Assembly: GCF_000714815.1 (NCBI RefSeq)
Contig: NZ_JMIH01000034.1
Coordinates: 124,001 to 188,000, forward strand
DNA: 64,000 nucleotides
From: Anditalea andensis
GTDB lineage: Bacteria; Bacteroidota; Bacteroidia; Cytophagales; Cyclobacteriaceae
Direction: 5' to 3'
The notes under the pieces: generated by a model
The model's input: the letters and a program-made list of their open reading frames with translations, nothing else
Database searches by the model: none
What the model was told of the DNA's origin: nothing
Shown here: in pieces, positions 38,615-47,842 of the stretch
How the letters are laid out: every line of letters begins with the position of its first letter
How positions within the stretch are numbered: the first letter of the stretch is position 1
Made by a program: the position numbers and the translations under genes

Positions 38615-41272
38615 CTATTTTGATTTTAACAAAGCCACAGGAAAGCCCTTGAATAATGAGCTCAATTTTAATTGCCCATTGGATCCTAATTCTTCTCCTG
38701 TAAACAAATTGACCCATTCCGTCGGGGCATGGTCCGGTAAATTTAAATAACCTTGGCCCCAAAATTCGCCCAAAGCAAAATGATCGACAGTAGATAAACT
38801 GGTTACATTGAGAGGAGCAGCCACCAAATACCACGTACCTTCAAAATGCCTGACGAAACTAATCACTTTATTGGCAAAATCTGGAGAAAGGGTAAGCGGA
38901 ACATATGCTGCCTCAGTAAAAAATCGGGGGTGTTGATTTCTTGCTTTAAGAGTTTGAAATAAAGTAAACATTTTTATTTTTCCACTACTATAGTCTGACA
39001 TAAGGTTTGTGAGATAATCTGACTCGGCATTTTGACTGTAGTCTTCAAACTCTTTGAGATATTGATTCCTTAATTCATAATCTACTGCCCTTCTATTATC
39101 CGGATCTACATAACTTAAATCCCATAATTCTGTACCCTGATAGATATCTGGAATACCTGGGACTGTCATTTTAATTAGACTTTGTCCCAGAGAATTCACC
39201 ACACCAAAAAATGCTGTTTTGTGACAGAATGGATCAAAGGAATCTCTGAATGCTTTATGCTCCAAAATATCTTCCACGAACTGGGCCACATCTTTTTCAA
39301 ACTCAGCATTAGGATCGGACCAGTTGGTATGTTCCTTAGCCTCTCTCAAAGCTTTTTGAAGAAATGCATTAGTCCTCGGTATAAAATCATTGTCTAACTT
39401 ACTGCCAAATGGCATGGCCCCGATCAGCGCCTGATAAATGAAATATTCTTCATTTTGATCCGGAACATTGGATTTTTTCCTGACCGTTTGATTGATCTTC
39501 TGCCATTCACTTACTTTAGAAAACCATTCGTCCGGCATTTCACTTAAGACATTGAGTCTCATTCTGGCATCCTCTCCCCTTTTGGTATCATGGGTGGAAG
39601 TATCATTCATGGTAAGCGGTGATTCCTTTAACCTTTGTTCCATCAAAGTATGAAATTCCTCTATGCCTATACCAAATACTTCAGGGGAATCCCCCACCTC
39701 ATTATGGGATATAAGTTTATTATAGAGATAGAAAGTAGTATCCTCTACTCCCTTAGCTGCCAGTGGTCCGGTAAATTGCTGGCACCTTTTGAGAAAGGCC
39801 ATCATGTGCGATTTATTTCCATCGGCCTCACCTAAAAATAGTGATCTGAAATACTTTAAATCATTTTTTCTATATGGCTCCTCCCTTACCGCCGATTCGA
39901 ATGCTTCATGCACGACTTCCTTCTGACTATCGGTCAAAGGGAATGAATCCGGGTAAACCCTGTAAATGGGAAACGAGGAAAGATATGTACTGAAAGCATT
40001 AAAACCGCTTTCTCTATTCATATCGGCAGGCAATAAACCGAAACTATCCAACATGGACCAAAGATTGTTCAATTCACCCCCCATGTTTTCATTTAGGATA
40101 TACTGTTTTTTTTCATATACCAAAGCCGGATAATCTGCATACTCTGGTTTAAACTTTTCATATTCCTGCTGAAAGATCCTTTTATTATTGCTGTCAGTAT
40201 ATAGATTATTGATAAAAGCTAAAAAATCATAACCACTGGTCCCCTGTGTTTTCCAATCTTTAGGCAGTTTTTCATCTGCTTCCAGTATTTTTTCTATTAC
40301 AATATAAAAATCCTGGCCTATAAGTTGATGAAGGTTATCCAGATATCCCTTTGGGTCATATAGCCCATCAATATGATCTATTCTCAATCCTGTAATCAAT
40401 CCTTCCTTTATAAGTTGGTGGATAAATACATGGTAGGTATCAAAAACTTCTTTGTCCTCAATCCTAAGACATATAAGATCATTGATAGTAAAAAATCTTC
40501 TGAAATTTATCTTTCTTTCTGATTCCTTCCAGTAGACCGGCTTATAATATTGTAATTCCAAAATCTCCATCAATAATTGCTGAGATGAATTGATGGATTC
40601 CAAAGTTTGCAATAGTCGTTTTTTAGCTTCTGACTGATCATGCAGTTCTTTAAAGAAAGCACTTTTCTGTTCTGGCCATTTACGTGGATCATCATTCTTC
40701 AACTTTTCTTTCCATTCAGTTCCACTGGTTTCCATAGCTAAAATATAAGCATAAGAAGGAACACTCAAAGGGTAATAATTGTCGTAGTACTGAAACCACA
40801 GCCCATCTTCTTTTATGACTACTTGTAGTTCATTAGCTTCAAGAACTTTTTCCAGAGGGTTGCCCAGGAAGGGAGTCATTACCTTACCGTCCCACTCTTT
40901 ATGGGTCCAGTCAATATCAAAGAATCTATAATAGGGGGATGACGGACCATGTTCATATATGCTGAAAAGCCAGGGATTCACGGGGCTATTGGCCATATGA
41001 TTGGGTACTATATCCTGAAGCCAGCCTATATTTTTTTCTTTTAGTTCTTTACCAATAGCTCTGAATTGCACTAAATCTCCAATGGCTGGATTAATGGTCA
41101 TAGGATCTACCACATCATAACCATGAGTACTTCCTTCCATAGAAGTAAAAAACGGTGCAGAATAGATCGTGCTGATTTGAAATCTGTGCAGATAATCAAT
41201 AATATGCTTAAAGTCCTTAAAAGTATATTCAGGCGATAATTGTAATCTATAGGTTGACACGGGAGTTTGCAT
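38615..41272 (-). CDS. treY: Maltooligosyl trehalose synthase, GH13_26
   Basis: An 885-residue enzyme that rearranges the reducing-end alpha-1,4 bond of maltodextrins into a trehalose-type alpha-1,1 bond. It starts with the characteristic TYRLQLSPEYTFKDF, and has STIYSAPFFTSMEGSTHGYDV, WLQDIVPNHMA, nucleophile region GLRIDHIDGLYDPKGYL, acid/base VIEKILEADEKLP and THDTKRGEDARMRL. The length is within the TreY range. Only 1 nt separates it from the GH57 stop and 3 nt from malQ. The product passes to TreZ, encoded at the head of the same operon. Confidence 0.96.
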   Translation of the reverse strand: MQTPVSTYRLQLSPEYTFKDFKHIIDYLHRFQISTIYSAPFFTSMEGSTHGYDVVDPMTINPAIGDLVQFRAIGKELKEKNIGWLQDIVPNHMANSPVNPWLFSIYEHGPSSPYYRFFDIDWTHKEWDGKVMTPFLGNPLEKVLEANELQVVIKEDGLWFQYYDNYYPLSVPSYAYILAMETSGTEWKEKLKNDDPRKWPEQKSAFFKELHDQSEAKKRLLQTLESINSSQQLLMEILELQYYKPVYWKESERKINFRRFFTINDLICLRIEDKEVFDTYHVFIHQLIKEGLITGLRIDHIDGLYDPKGYLDNLHQLIGQDFYIVIEKILEADEKLPKDWKTQGTSGYDFLAFINNLYTDSNNKRIFQQEYEKFKPEYADYPALVYEKKQYILNENMGGELNNLWSMLDSFGLLPADMNRESGFNAFSTYLSSFPIYRVYPDSFPLTDSQKEVVHEAFESAVREEPYRKNDLKYFRSLFLGEADGNKSHMMAFLKRCQQFTGPLAAKGVEDTTFYLYNKLISHNEVGDSPEVFGIGIEEFHTLMEQRLKESPLTMNDTSTHDTKRGEDARMRLNVLSEMPDEWFSKVSEWQKINQTVRKKSNVPDQNEEYFIYQALIGAMPFGSKLDNDFIPRTNAFLQKALREAKEHTNWSDPNAEFEKDVAQFVEDILEHKAFRDSFDPFCHKTAFFGVVNSLGQSLIKMTVPGIPDIYQGTELWDLSYVDPDNRRAVDYELRNQYLKEFEDYSQNAESDYLTNLMSDYSSGKIKMFTLFQTLKARNQHPRFFTEAAYVPLTLSPDFANKVISFVRHFEGTWYLVAAPLNVTSLSTVDHFALGEFWGQGYLNLPDHAPTEWVNLFTGEELGSNGQLKLSSLFKGFPVALLKSK

Positions 41273-41273
41273 A

Positions 41274-43700
41274 TCAGATAGTTATATTTAGTTGTTTTAA
41301 AATGTGGTCAAAATCTCTTATCCAGTCCTGGGCTTCTTCTTCTTGTGAAGCCTCCGAAAGGAAATAGTCGTAATATTCTGTTTTAATGTCAAAGGCAATG
41401 TTTTGGGCTTCCCAATACTCCGGTGTAATATTACAAGTGGCTATAAGTTGAAGTAATAGCATGACCGACTTTCTGAGTCCATTATCTCTTACATTTTCTC
41501 GAAGACTCTTCAGCATAGTACCCAACCGCTCATCGGTAAGATAGTTTAAAGAAACCAGGTCCAGCGCTACTCCTACTCTATTGGCAGCTTCCAATACATA
41601 AGACATTTCAGAAATATCTGTGTTTTCTGCCTTGAGCAGATTGGATAGTTTAGTATTAATGGCTAGATCCACCGGCAATTTGATCTGCTGTGGAAACTTC
41701 ATGTTAATCTCCTTAAAGACTTGCAGTAAGTGAAAATTGTCCTCATACATTTTATTGATTAGCCCTTCTGTGTTTTTAAGGGTAGTGTCCATTACCATTT
41801 CCATAATGGCCCGTTGTTCATCCTTGAACAAGTGCCAAAAAGAATATTTATGAGTACCAAAGTAATGGTCCATCATATTGAATATTTCATATATATCACT
41901 TCGATAAAAGCTGTCCACTATTTTTGCATGAAGTTCTTCTAGGGCATCTTCCCCCATATATTCTCTTACACCTCCATAAAGGTGGTGTTCACCTAGATGA
42001 AGAACGGCGTAGGAAATGTCCACTTTTTGAAGGGTGATATCGGATTGGAAGACAGTATGGCCTATCATTAATTTATGCTTACCGGCTTCGTAATAATTTT
42101 TGGACTTGGTACTCGCCTGAAAATTAAACAGGTAATATTCTTCCGGAAATTCCTTAAACAAAGAGGCTATGGCATAGTGGGCACCTACTCTCACCATATT
42201 TACCCGCATGGGTTTTACATATCTGTCATATGCTATAGCCGCATTGCCGATTTCTTGGATATTACTGGGCACCTTTTCCAATCTGCTTCTAAATTCATTT
42301 TCCAAATCAGACCCTGATATCTTTTCTGCAAGCTGCAAAGCACGGGAAGCATAAAAAATGTCCTGCATAGATTCTATGCCACTTACTTCATCGAAAAACC
42401 ATCCACAGCTCGTATACATCAGCATACAGTGATACTGCATTTCCAACAGTCTGAGAATTTTGATTTTATCATTTTCATAAAGATCCTTCTTGATCCTGAT
42501 ATGCTGTTTAAAAAAATTATGAATGTTCTCTTTTGACCTATCCAATACTATATCAATGTAGGCATTACGGAGGGCCCACGGTTCGCTGGTAAATTCACTC
42601 ATCTCCTTTTCATACAACACAATGAGCCGATCCCTCACCCAATCAAACGCTTCTCTAAGGGGGCCACGCCATTTTTGGTGCCAATCTGGACGTCCACCTG
42701 TATTGCAGCCACAGTTACTCCTCCATCTCTCCACCCCATGGGCACAGCTCCAGGAAGAAGCTTCTATTATTTGGACTTCATATAAGGGGGGGTGATTTTC
42801 TAGAAATTCACCATAAATGGTAAGCTGTATATCCCCCCTGGTTTCCAGGGATTCCAAACAATAGGAAAGTGCCATCTCACCATACCGATGGTGATGCCCA
42901 TAACTTTCGCCGTCGGTAGCAATATTGGCCAGTTGAACTTCATCTTCATCCGTAAATAGATCGGCGAGCCTTGAGGCAAATTTTTCACCGTTATCCAGCA
43001 GCCCTTCAAAAGCTACCCCTTGGGACGCAGGGCCATCATAGAAAAAAACTGAAATAACATTCCCTGATGGAAGATTACATAGATAAGCCTTTTTTGGATC
43101 TATTTTAGCATCGGTAGCATCCTGCCATTCTTTTTCACCTATTTTTCTTGACTTTCTGGCCTGAAATGGAGACAGTATAGTGAATTTAATGCCGTACTTG
43201 GCCATTACTTCCAGTGTTTCTATATCCATAGCAGTTTCACCGCACCACATGCCCTCTGGCATACGCCCAAACCGAGCTTTAAAGTCCTGAATCCCCCAAA
43301 TGACCTGAGTCTCTTTGTCCCTGGCATTGGCCAGAGGCATGATCATGTGGTTATACGCCTGAGCGAGCGCTGACCCATGACCGGAAAAGCGCTCCTGACT
43401 TTCTCTATCTGCAGCCAGAATATCCTTATAGGTATCCGAAGCTTCATTTTGAAGCCATGCCAGTAGTGTGGGCCCCATATTAAAGCTGATACGGGAATAG
43501 TTGTTTACGATTTCTACTATTTTTCCTTCACCGTTCATGATCCTGGAGGCACCGTTTCGTGCATAGCATTCAGCATTGATCCGATGGTTCCAATCATGGT
43601 AAGGATAGGCCGAATCTTGGATTTCCACTATATTCAACCAAGGATTTTCTCTCGGCGGTTGGTAGAAGTGACCATGTAGGCATATATACTTATTACTCAT
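41274..43700 (-). CDS. GH57 family enzyme with DUF3536 region
   Basis: An 808-residue cytosolic protein. The first 320 residues are a GH57 catalytic barrel: CLHGHFYQPPRENPW (motif 1), EGMWCGETAMDIETLE, where Glu is the likely nucleophile, and ATDGESYGHHHRYGE supplying the catalytic Asp. The remaining half is helical and matches the DUF3536 architecture. GH57 enzymes act on alpha-glucans as amylases, branching or debranching enzymes. It sits inside the treZ-treY-malQ operon, where relatives elsewhere have an isoamylase (TreX/GlgX), so it may trim or debranch the GlgE glucan for TreY. Exact activity is not deducible. Confidence 0.9.
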   Translation of the reverse strand: MSNKYICLHGHFYQPPRENPWLNIVEIQDSAYPYHDWNHRINAECYARNGASRIMNGEGKIVEIVNNYSRISFNMGPTLLAWLQNEASDTYKDILAADRESQERFSGHGSALAQAYNHMIMPLANARDKETQVIWGIQDFKARFGRMPEGMWCGETAMDIETLEVMAKYGIKFTILSPFQARKSRKIGEKEWQDATDAKIDPKKAYLCNLPSGNVISVFFYDGPASQGVAFEGLLDNGEKFASRLADLFTDEDEVQLANIATDGESYGHHHRYGEMALSYCLESLETRGDIQLTIYGEFLENHPPLYEVQIIEASSWSCAHGVERWRSNCGCNTGGRPDWHQKWRGPLREAFDWVRDRLIVLYEKEMSEFTSEPWALRNAYIDIVLDRSKENIHNFFKQHIRIKKDLYENDKIKILRLLEMQYHCMLMYTSCGWFFDEVSGIESMQDIFYASRALQLAEKISGSDLENEFRSRLEKVPSNIQEIGNAAIAYDRYVKPMRVNMVRVGAHYAIASLFKEFPEEYYLFNFQASTKSKNYYEAGKHKLMIGHTVFQSDITLQKVDISYAVLHLGEHHLYGGVREYMGEDALEELHAKIVDSFYRSDIYEIFNMMDHYFGTHKYSFWHLFKDEQRAIMEMVMDTTLKNTEGLINKMYEDNFHLLQVFKEINMKFPQQIKLPVDLAINTKLSNLLKAENTDISEMSYVLEAANRVGVALDLVSLNYLTDERLGTMLKSLRENVRDNGLRKSVMLLLQLIATCNITPEYWEAQNIAFDIKTEYYDYFLSEASQEEEAQDWIRDFDHILKQLNITI

Positions 43701-43716
43701 ATCGGATAAAACCTGA

Positions 43717-45543
43717 TTAATAATAGACAGATATAGAATTTGGGGATAAGGGCAGTTTATTTCCCGACGTTACCGATTCAGGCAGTTCAGCAGGGCCCTG
43801 CCACTGCTGATCAGATGAGGCAAACAATTTATGCCATACCCGATGCTCACCTGATATAGTCACATTCTGAATACTATCACTAAAATTCAATAATACCAGG
43901 ATATGACGGGAGCTATCAGTAGCTGCTATCTTTAGCAACTTTTTATCCTCCATTACCTCAGTTATTATTTCTTGTGATTTGAAAAGATCAAATGCACCTT
44001 CTTTTCTAAGATGGATTAAATACTTATAAAATTTGAATAGCGTATCTTTTTCCTGCTGGGATTTAAAATCCCAGTTTAACTTAGAATTACGAAAAGTATT
44101 TTCAGACTGTGGATCCGGCACTTCTCCCTGCCACTTAAATGAGTCAAATTCTTTGCTCCTACCTTCCTGCACGGCCTTAACCAGTGCTGGATCTCCATGG
44201 TGTACAAAGTATTGGAAAGGCTGATCTTCCCCATATTCTTCTCCCATAAACAGCATGGGCACGAAAGGAGATATTAACATGGTGCCTGCCGCTAATTTTA
44301 ATTTTTCATAAGATACGATGGAGGGTAGCCTATCACCTGTCATTCTATTTCCTACCTGATCATGATTTTGAATACAGACTACAAATTGGTGGGAAGCATT
44401 ATTTGAAGGGTCTGTACCTACCAGTTTATTTCTGAAATTTGAATATATGCCATCATATATAAATCCCTGTTTAAATGATTTTGCGAGATGAGCTATTTGG
44501 CCATAGTCTGAATAATACCCATCCAACTCCCCTGTAATCAGTGTATGAACGGCATGGTGAAAATCATCAGTCCACTGTGCTTCCAATCCGTATCCTCCTT
44601 TTGAATAGTCGGATATGACCTTTACATCGTTCATATCACTTTCTGCTATTAGTATATAAGGTTTCCCGGTCTCTTTTTCTAGCCCATCTACCTTTAAACT
44701 AAGTTCTTTCAATAAATGTACAGGTCCATTATCCATGATCGCATGCACGGCATCCAATCTAAGTCCGTCTATATGAAATTCTTTCAGCCACATCAAGGCA
44801 TTCTGAAGAAAGAAATTCCTGATATGGTCACTGTAGCTGTCATCAAAATTAAGAGCAGCACCCCAAGGGGTATTGTATTTTTCGGTAAAATATGGACCAA
44901 ATAGGGATAGATAATTTCCTTCAGGCCCCATATGGTTGTACACCACGTCCAGGATCACCGCTATGCCCGCTTGGTGAAATTTGTCCACGAGCATTTTGAG
45001 TTTTGATACTCCTCCGTAACTGTTTTGTGCCGCAAAGGGATATACACCGTCATATCCCCAATTCCTAGATCCTGGAAACTGGGCGATTGGCATGATCTCT
45101 ATGGCATTGATACCTAAAGCCTGAAGATGGTCTATCCTGTCGATTATGGCTTCAAATGTTCCTTTTTCGGTAAAAGTGCCCACATGCAGTTCATATATTA
45201 TAAGGTCTGAAAGTGGGGCAGGCTGCCAGTTTTCATCTGTCCAGTCAAAATCATGGTCTACCACTTCCGACCACTCATGTACACCATCCGGCTGGCTCAT
45301 GGATGCAGGATCAGGTAGCTTATGTTCCCCATTCAATAGAAATTTATACTTTGAGCCTGCAGTTACCCCATTACCATCATTCGAATGCCAATACCCATAA
45401 GCATCCCTTTCCATTGTTCTGGCAGCCTCTTCCCCTTTAATAATCACTTGAACATTATCTGCATGAGGCGACCATAAAGTGAAATGATAATTATTATCTG
45501 CGCCCTTAAGCGCGCCAACTGGTTTGGTTATATTTTTATCCAT
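43717..45543 (-). CDS. treZ: Maltooligosyltrehalose trehalohydrolase, GH13_10
   Basis: A 608-residue enzyme that cuts free trehalose from maltooligosyltrehalose made by TreY. An N-terminal CBM48-like beta-sandwich (about 10-95, FTLWSPHADNVQVIIKG) is followed by the TIM barrel with LIIYELHVGTFTEKGTF-type strand 1, VVYNHMGPEGNYL, the nucleophile region GLRLDAVHAIMDNGP, acid/base ILIAESDMND and CIQNHDQVGNRMTGDRL. The GNRMTGDRL stretch is diagnostic of TreZ. First gene of the minus-strand operon, 16 nt before the GH57 gene and divergent from glgE. Confidence 0.96.
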   Translation of the reverse strand: MDKNITKPVGALKGADNNYHFTLWSPHADNVQVIIKGEEAARTMERDAYGYWHSNDGNGVTAGSKYKFLLNGEHKLPDPASMSQPDGVHEWSEVVDHDFDWTDENWQPAPLSDLIIYELHVGTFTEKGTFEAIIDRIDHLQALGINAIEIMPIAQFPGSRNWGYDGVYPFAAQNSYGGVSKLKMLVDKFHQAGIAVILDVVYNHMGPEGNYLSLFGPYFTEKYNTPWGAALNFDDSYSDHIRNFFLQNALMWLKEFHIDGLRLDAVHAIMDNGPVHLLKELSLKVDGLEKETGKPYILIAESDMNDVKVISDYSKGGYGLEAQWTDDFHHAVHTLITGELDGYYSDYGQIAHLAKSFKQGFIYDGIYSNFRNKLVGTDPSNNASHQFVVCIQNHDQVGNRMTGDRLPSIVSYEKLKLAAGTMLISPFVPMLFMGEEYGEDQPFQYFVHHGDPALVKAVQEGRSKEFDSFKWQGEVPDPQSENTFRNSKLNWDFKSQQEKDTLFKFYKYLIHLRKEGAFDLFKSQEIITEVMEDKKLLKIAATDSSRHILVLLNFSDSIQNVTISGEHRVWHKLFASSDQQWQGPAELPESVTSGNKLPLSPNSISVYY

Positions 45544-45829
45544 AAGAAAAATCGCGAAATTAATAACAAAATGCCTTTTACTTTAATTTATATTAAATAC
45601 AAAAACATGAATTTAACATTTGTAGATTTATATTCAGAATGATGCCAAAAAAATTGGTTATATTAAAAAATGGAATAATTATCTTATTTAGTGTGAAGAG
45701 AAAACATGATTTATTCGCTAAATTGTTTGGTCCAAAATACCCATAAGATGCAGACCTAATAATATATTAATCCCGTCATGGTATTTGTGGCATAATCATT
45801 ATACGATATATAAGATATATTTTTCAATA
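45544..45829. other. Divergent control region of the alpha-glucan/trehalose locus
   Basis: About 290 bases, very AT-rich, between treZ and glgE. It must hold the promoters of both arms. I find no complete TTTG-N19/21-TAnnTTTG match in either direction; a minus-strand TTTG near 45650 has TACAAATG at the right spacing, but the -7 element is off. No clear palindromic operator was seen. Confidence 0.5.
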
Positions 45830-47815
45830 ATGAACCTATATAATATGAAAGAACTAGAAGGAAGAAAACGAGTTTCTATAGAAAATGTAACCCCTCAGAT
45901 AGACGGGGGAAAATATCCGATAAAGCGAATTATAAATGAGAACATATTGGTCCAGGCAGATATTTTTGTAGATGGACATGACAAAGTAAAAGCTTCCCTA
46001 TTATATAGAAAAGCCCAAGCCAAGGGACAGGGAAAATGGAAAGAAACACCCATGCAATTTATAGGCAATGACCATTGGGAGGCTACTTTCAGAGCAGATA
46101 ATATAGGTAATTATGAATATACTATAGAAGCCTGGGTAGACCATTTTTCCACCTGGCAATATGGTTTAAGGAAAAAATTTGAGGATAACCAGGATATTAA
46201 TACCGAATTATTAATAGGATTGGACTATCTGGAAAAAGCCAAAGCCAACGCATCTGCTGCCGAAATAAAGAAGCTTCAGGTAGGGATAGACATGATCCAA
46301 GCCAACAGCAATGAAGCTAAAACTGTTTCTTACGCCTTAAGTGATACCATTTCAGAGCTTATGGCTTCCTTAAACGATAAAGAAAAAGTAGGCAGGTATT
46401 CTAGAACTCTTACTGTTAAAGTAGAGCCAAAGCAGGCCTTATTCAGTGCCTGGTATGAGTTTTTCCCTAGATCCACTTCTTCAGAGGAAGGTAAACACGG
46501 CACTTTCAGAGATTGTGAACGGGTATTAGAGGAGGTAGCACAAATGGGTTTTGATGTGGTCTATCTACCACCCATTCATCCGATCGGTGAAAAAAATAGA
46601 AAAGGGCTTAATAATGCCACAACAGCAAATGAAGGAGATCCAGGGTCGCCTTGGGCCATAGGGAGCAGACATGGGGGCCATAAGGCTATCCATCCAGAAT
46701 TGGGTACCATGGAAGATTTTGAAAGTCTGGTGAATAAGGCAAAGCAGCTAGATATACAGATAGCACTCGATTTTGCGATACAATGTGCTCCTGATCACCC
46801 ATATGTAACCGAACATCCCGATTGGTTTACCTGGCGCCCAGATGGCACCGTCCAATATGCTGAGAACCCACCCAAAAAATATCAGGATGTCCTTCCAGTA
46901 AATTTTGAAACGAAGGACTGGGAGAACCTTTGGAAGGAGCTTAAAAGTATTGTTGACTTTTGGATCAGTAAAGGCGTCCGGATTTTCAGGGTGGACAATC
47001 CCCATACTAAACCATTTAAATTTTGGGAGTGGATGATCAGAGAGGTACATTCCAAAAACCCCGATATTATCTTTTTGGCTGAAGCTTTTACCAGACCAAG
47101 GATCATGGAACAACTAGCCAAAGTAGGTTTTAACCAATCCTATACCTATTATACTTGGAGAAACAGTAAAGAGGAACTCCAAGAATATGTAACTGAACTG
47201 ACCAAAACAGAGAGAAGGGATTATTTCAGGCCAAACTTTTGGCCAAATACCCCGGACATTCTACCTATATCTTTAGAAGAAAAGGGTGAGCCATCATTTT
47301 TGATCAGGCTGATCATGGCTGCTACGCTATCATCCAATTATGGTTTATATGGACCGGTATTTGAATTTGGGCTGAACAAAGCATATCCAGGAAAAGAGGA
47401 ATATATAGATTCGGAAAAATATGAAATAAAAACCTGGGACTGGTCCAAAAAAACCAAAACAAAAGACCTCATCACCAAAATCAACCAAATCCGACAGGCC
47501 AATGAAGCGCTACAAAGCACCTGGCATATCGAATTTACAGAAGGTGATAATTCACAAATCATAAGCTACTGCAAAATAGATCAGGAAAAATCCAACAAAC
47601 TTTTGATTGTGGTGAATTTAGACCCTAACCACACACAGTCCGGATGGATCAAAGTACCACTTAATTATCTGGGTATTCAGCAGGACCAGCCTTATACAGC
47701 ACATGATTTGCTTACTGGAGAACAGTATACCTGGAATAAGGAATGGAATTACGTGCAGTTGAACCCACACCATATGCCGGCCCATATTTTCCGTATTGAA
47801 TCGAATACATTTTAA
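45830..47815 (+). CDS. glgE: Alpha-1,4-glucan:maltose-1-phosphate maltosyltransferase, GH13_3
   Basis: Extends alpha-1,4-glucans by maltosyl units from maltose-1-phosphate. From the ATG at 45830 (MNLYNMKELEG) it has 661 residues; an in-frame TTG at 45785 is not favoured, and 45845 is an alternative. It shows an N-terminal beta domain, WYEFFPRSTSSEEGKHGTF, VYLPPIHPIGEKNRKGLNN, the hallmark nucleophile region FRVDNPHTKPFKFWEW, the acid FLAEAFTRP, and LSSNYGLYGPVFE. These are diagnostic for GlgE rather than an amylase. First gene of glgE-treS/mak-glgB, 27 nt before the next. Confidence 0.97.
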   Translation: MNLYNMKELEGRKRVSIENVTPQIDGGKYPIKRIINENILVQADIFVDGHDKVKASLLYRKAQAKGQGKWKETPMQFIGNDHWEATFRADNIGNYEYTIEAWVDHFSTWQYGLRKKFEDNQDINTELLIGLDYLEKAKANASAAEIKKLQVGIDMIQANSNEAKTVSYALSDTISELMASLNDKEKVGRYSRTLTVKVEPKQALFSAWYEFFPRSTSSEEGKHGTFRDCERVLEEVAQMGFDVVYLPPIHPIGEKNRKGLNNATTANEGDPGSPWAIGSRHGGHKAIHPELGTMEDFESLVNKAKQLDIQIALDFAIQCAPDHPYVTEHPDWFTWRPDGTVQYAENPPKKYQDVLPVNFETKDWENLWKELKSIVDFWISKGVRIFRVDNPHTKPFKFWEWMIREVHSKNPDIIFLAEAFTRPRIMEQLAKVGFNQSYTYYTWRNSKEELQEYVTELTKTERRDYFRPNFWPNTPDILPISLEEKGEPSFLIRLIMAATLSSNYGLYGPVFEFGLNKAYPGKEEYIDSEKYEIKTWDWSKKTKTKDLITKINQIRQANEALQSTWHIEFTEGDNSQIISYCKIDQEKSNKLLIVVNLDPNHTQSGWIKVPLNYLGIQQDQPYTAHDLLTGEQYTWNKEWNYVQLNPHHMPAHIFRIESNTF

Positions 47816-47842
47816 TAATAGACCTTAAATAAAGTATTTTAT

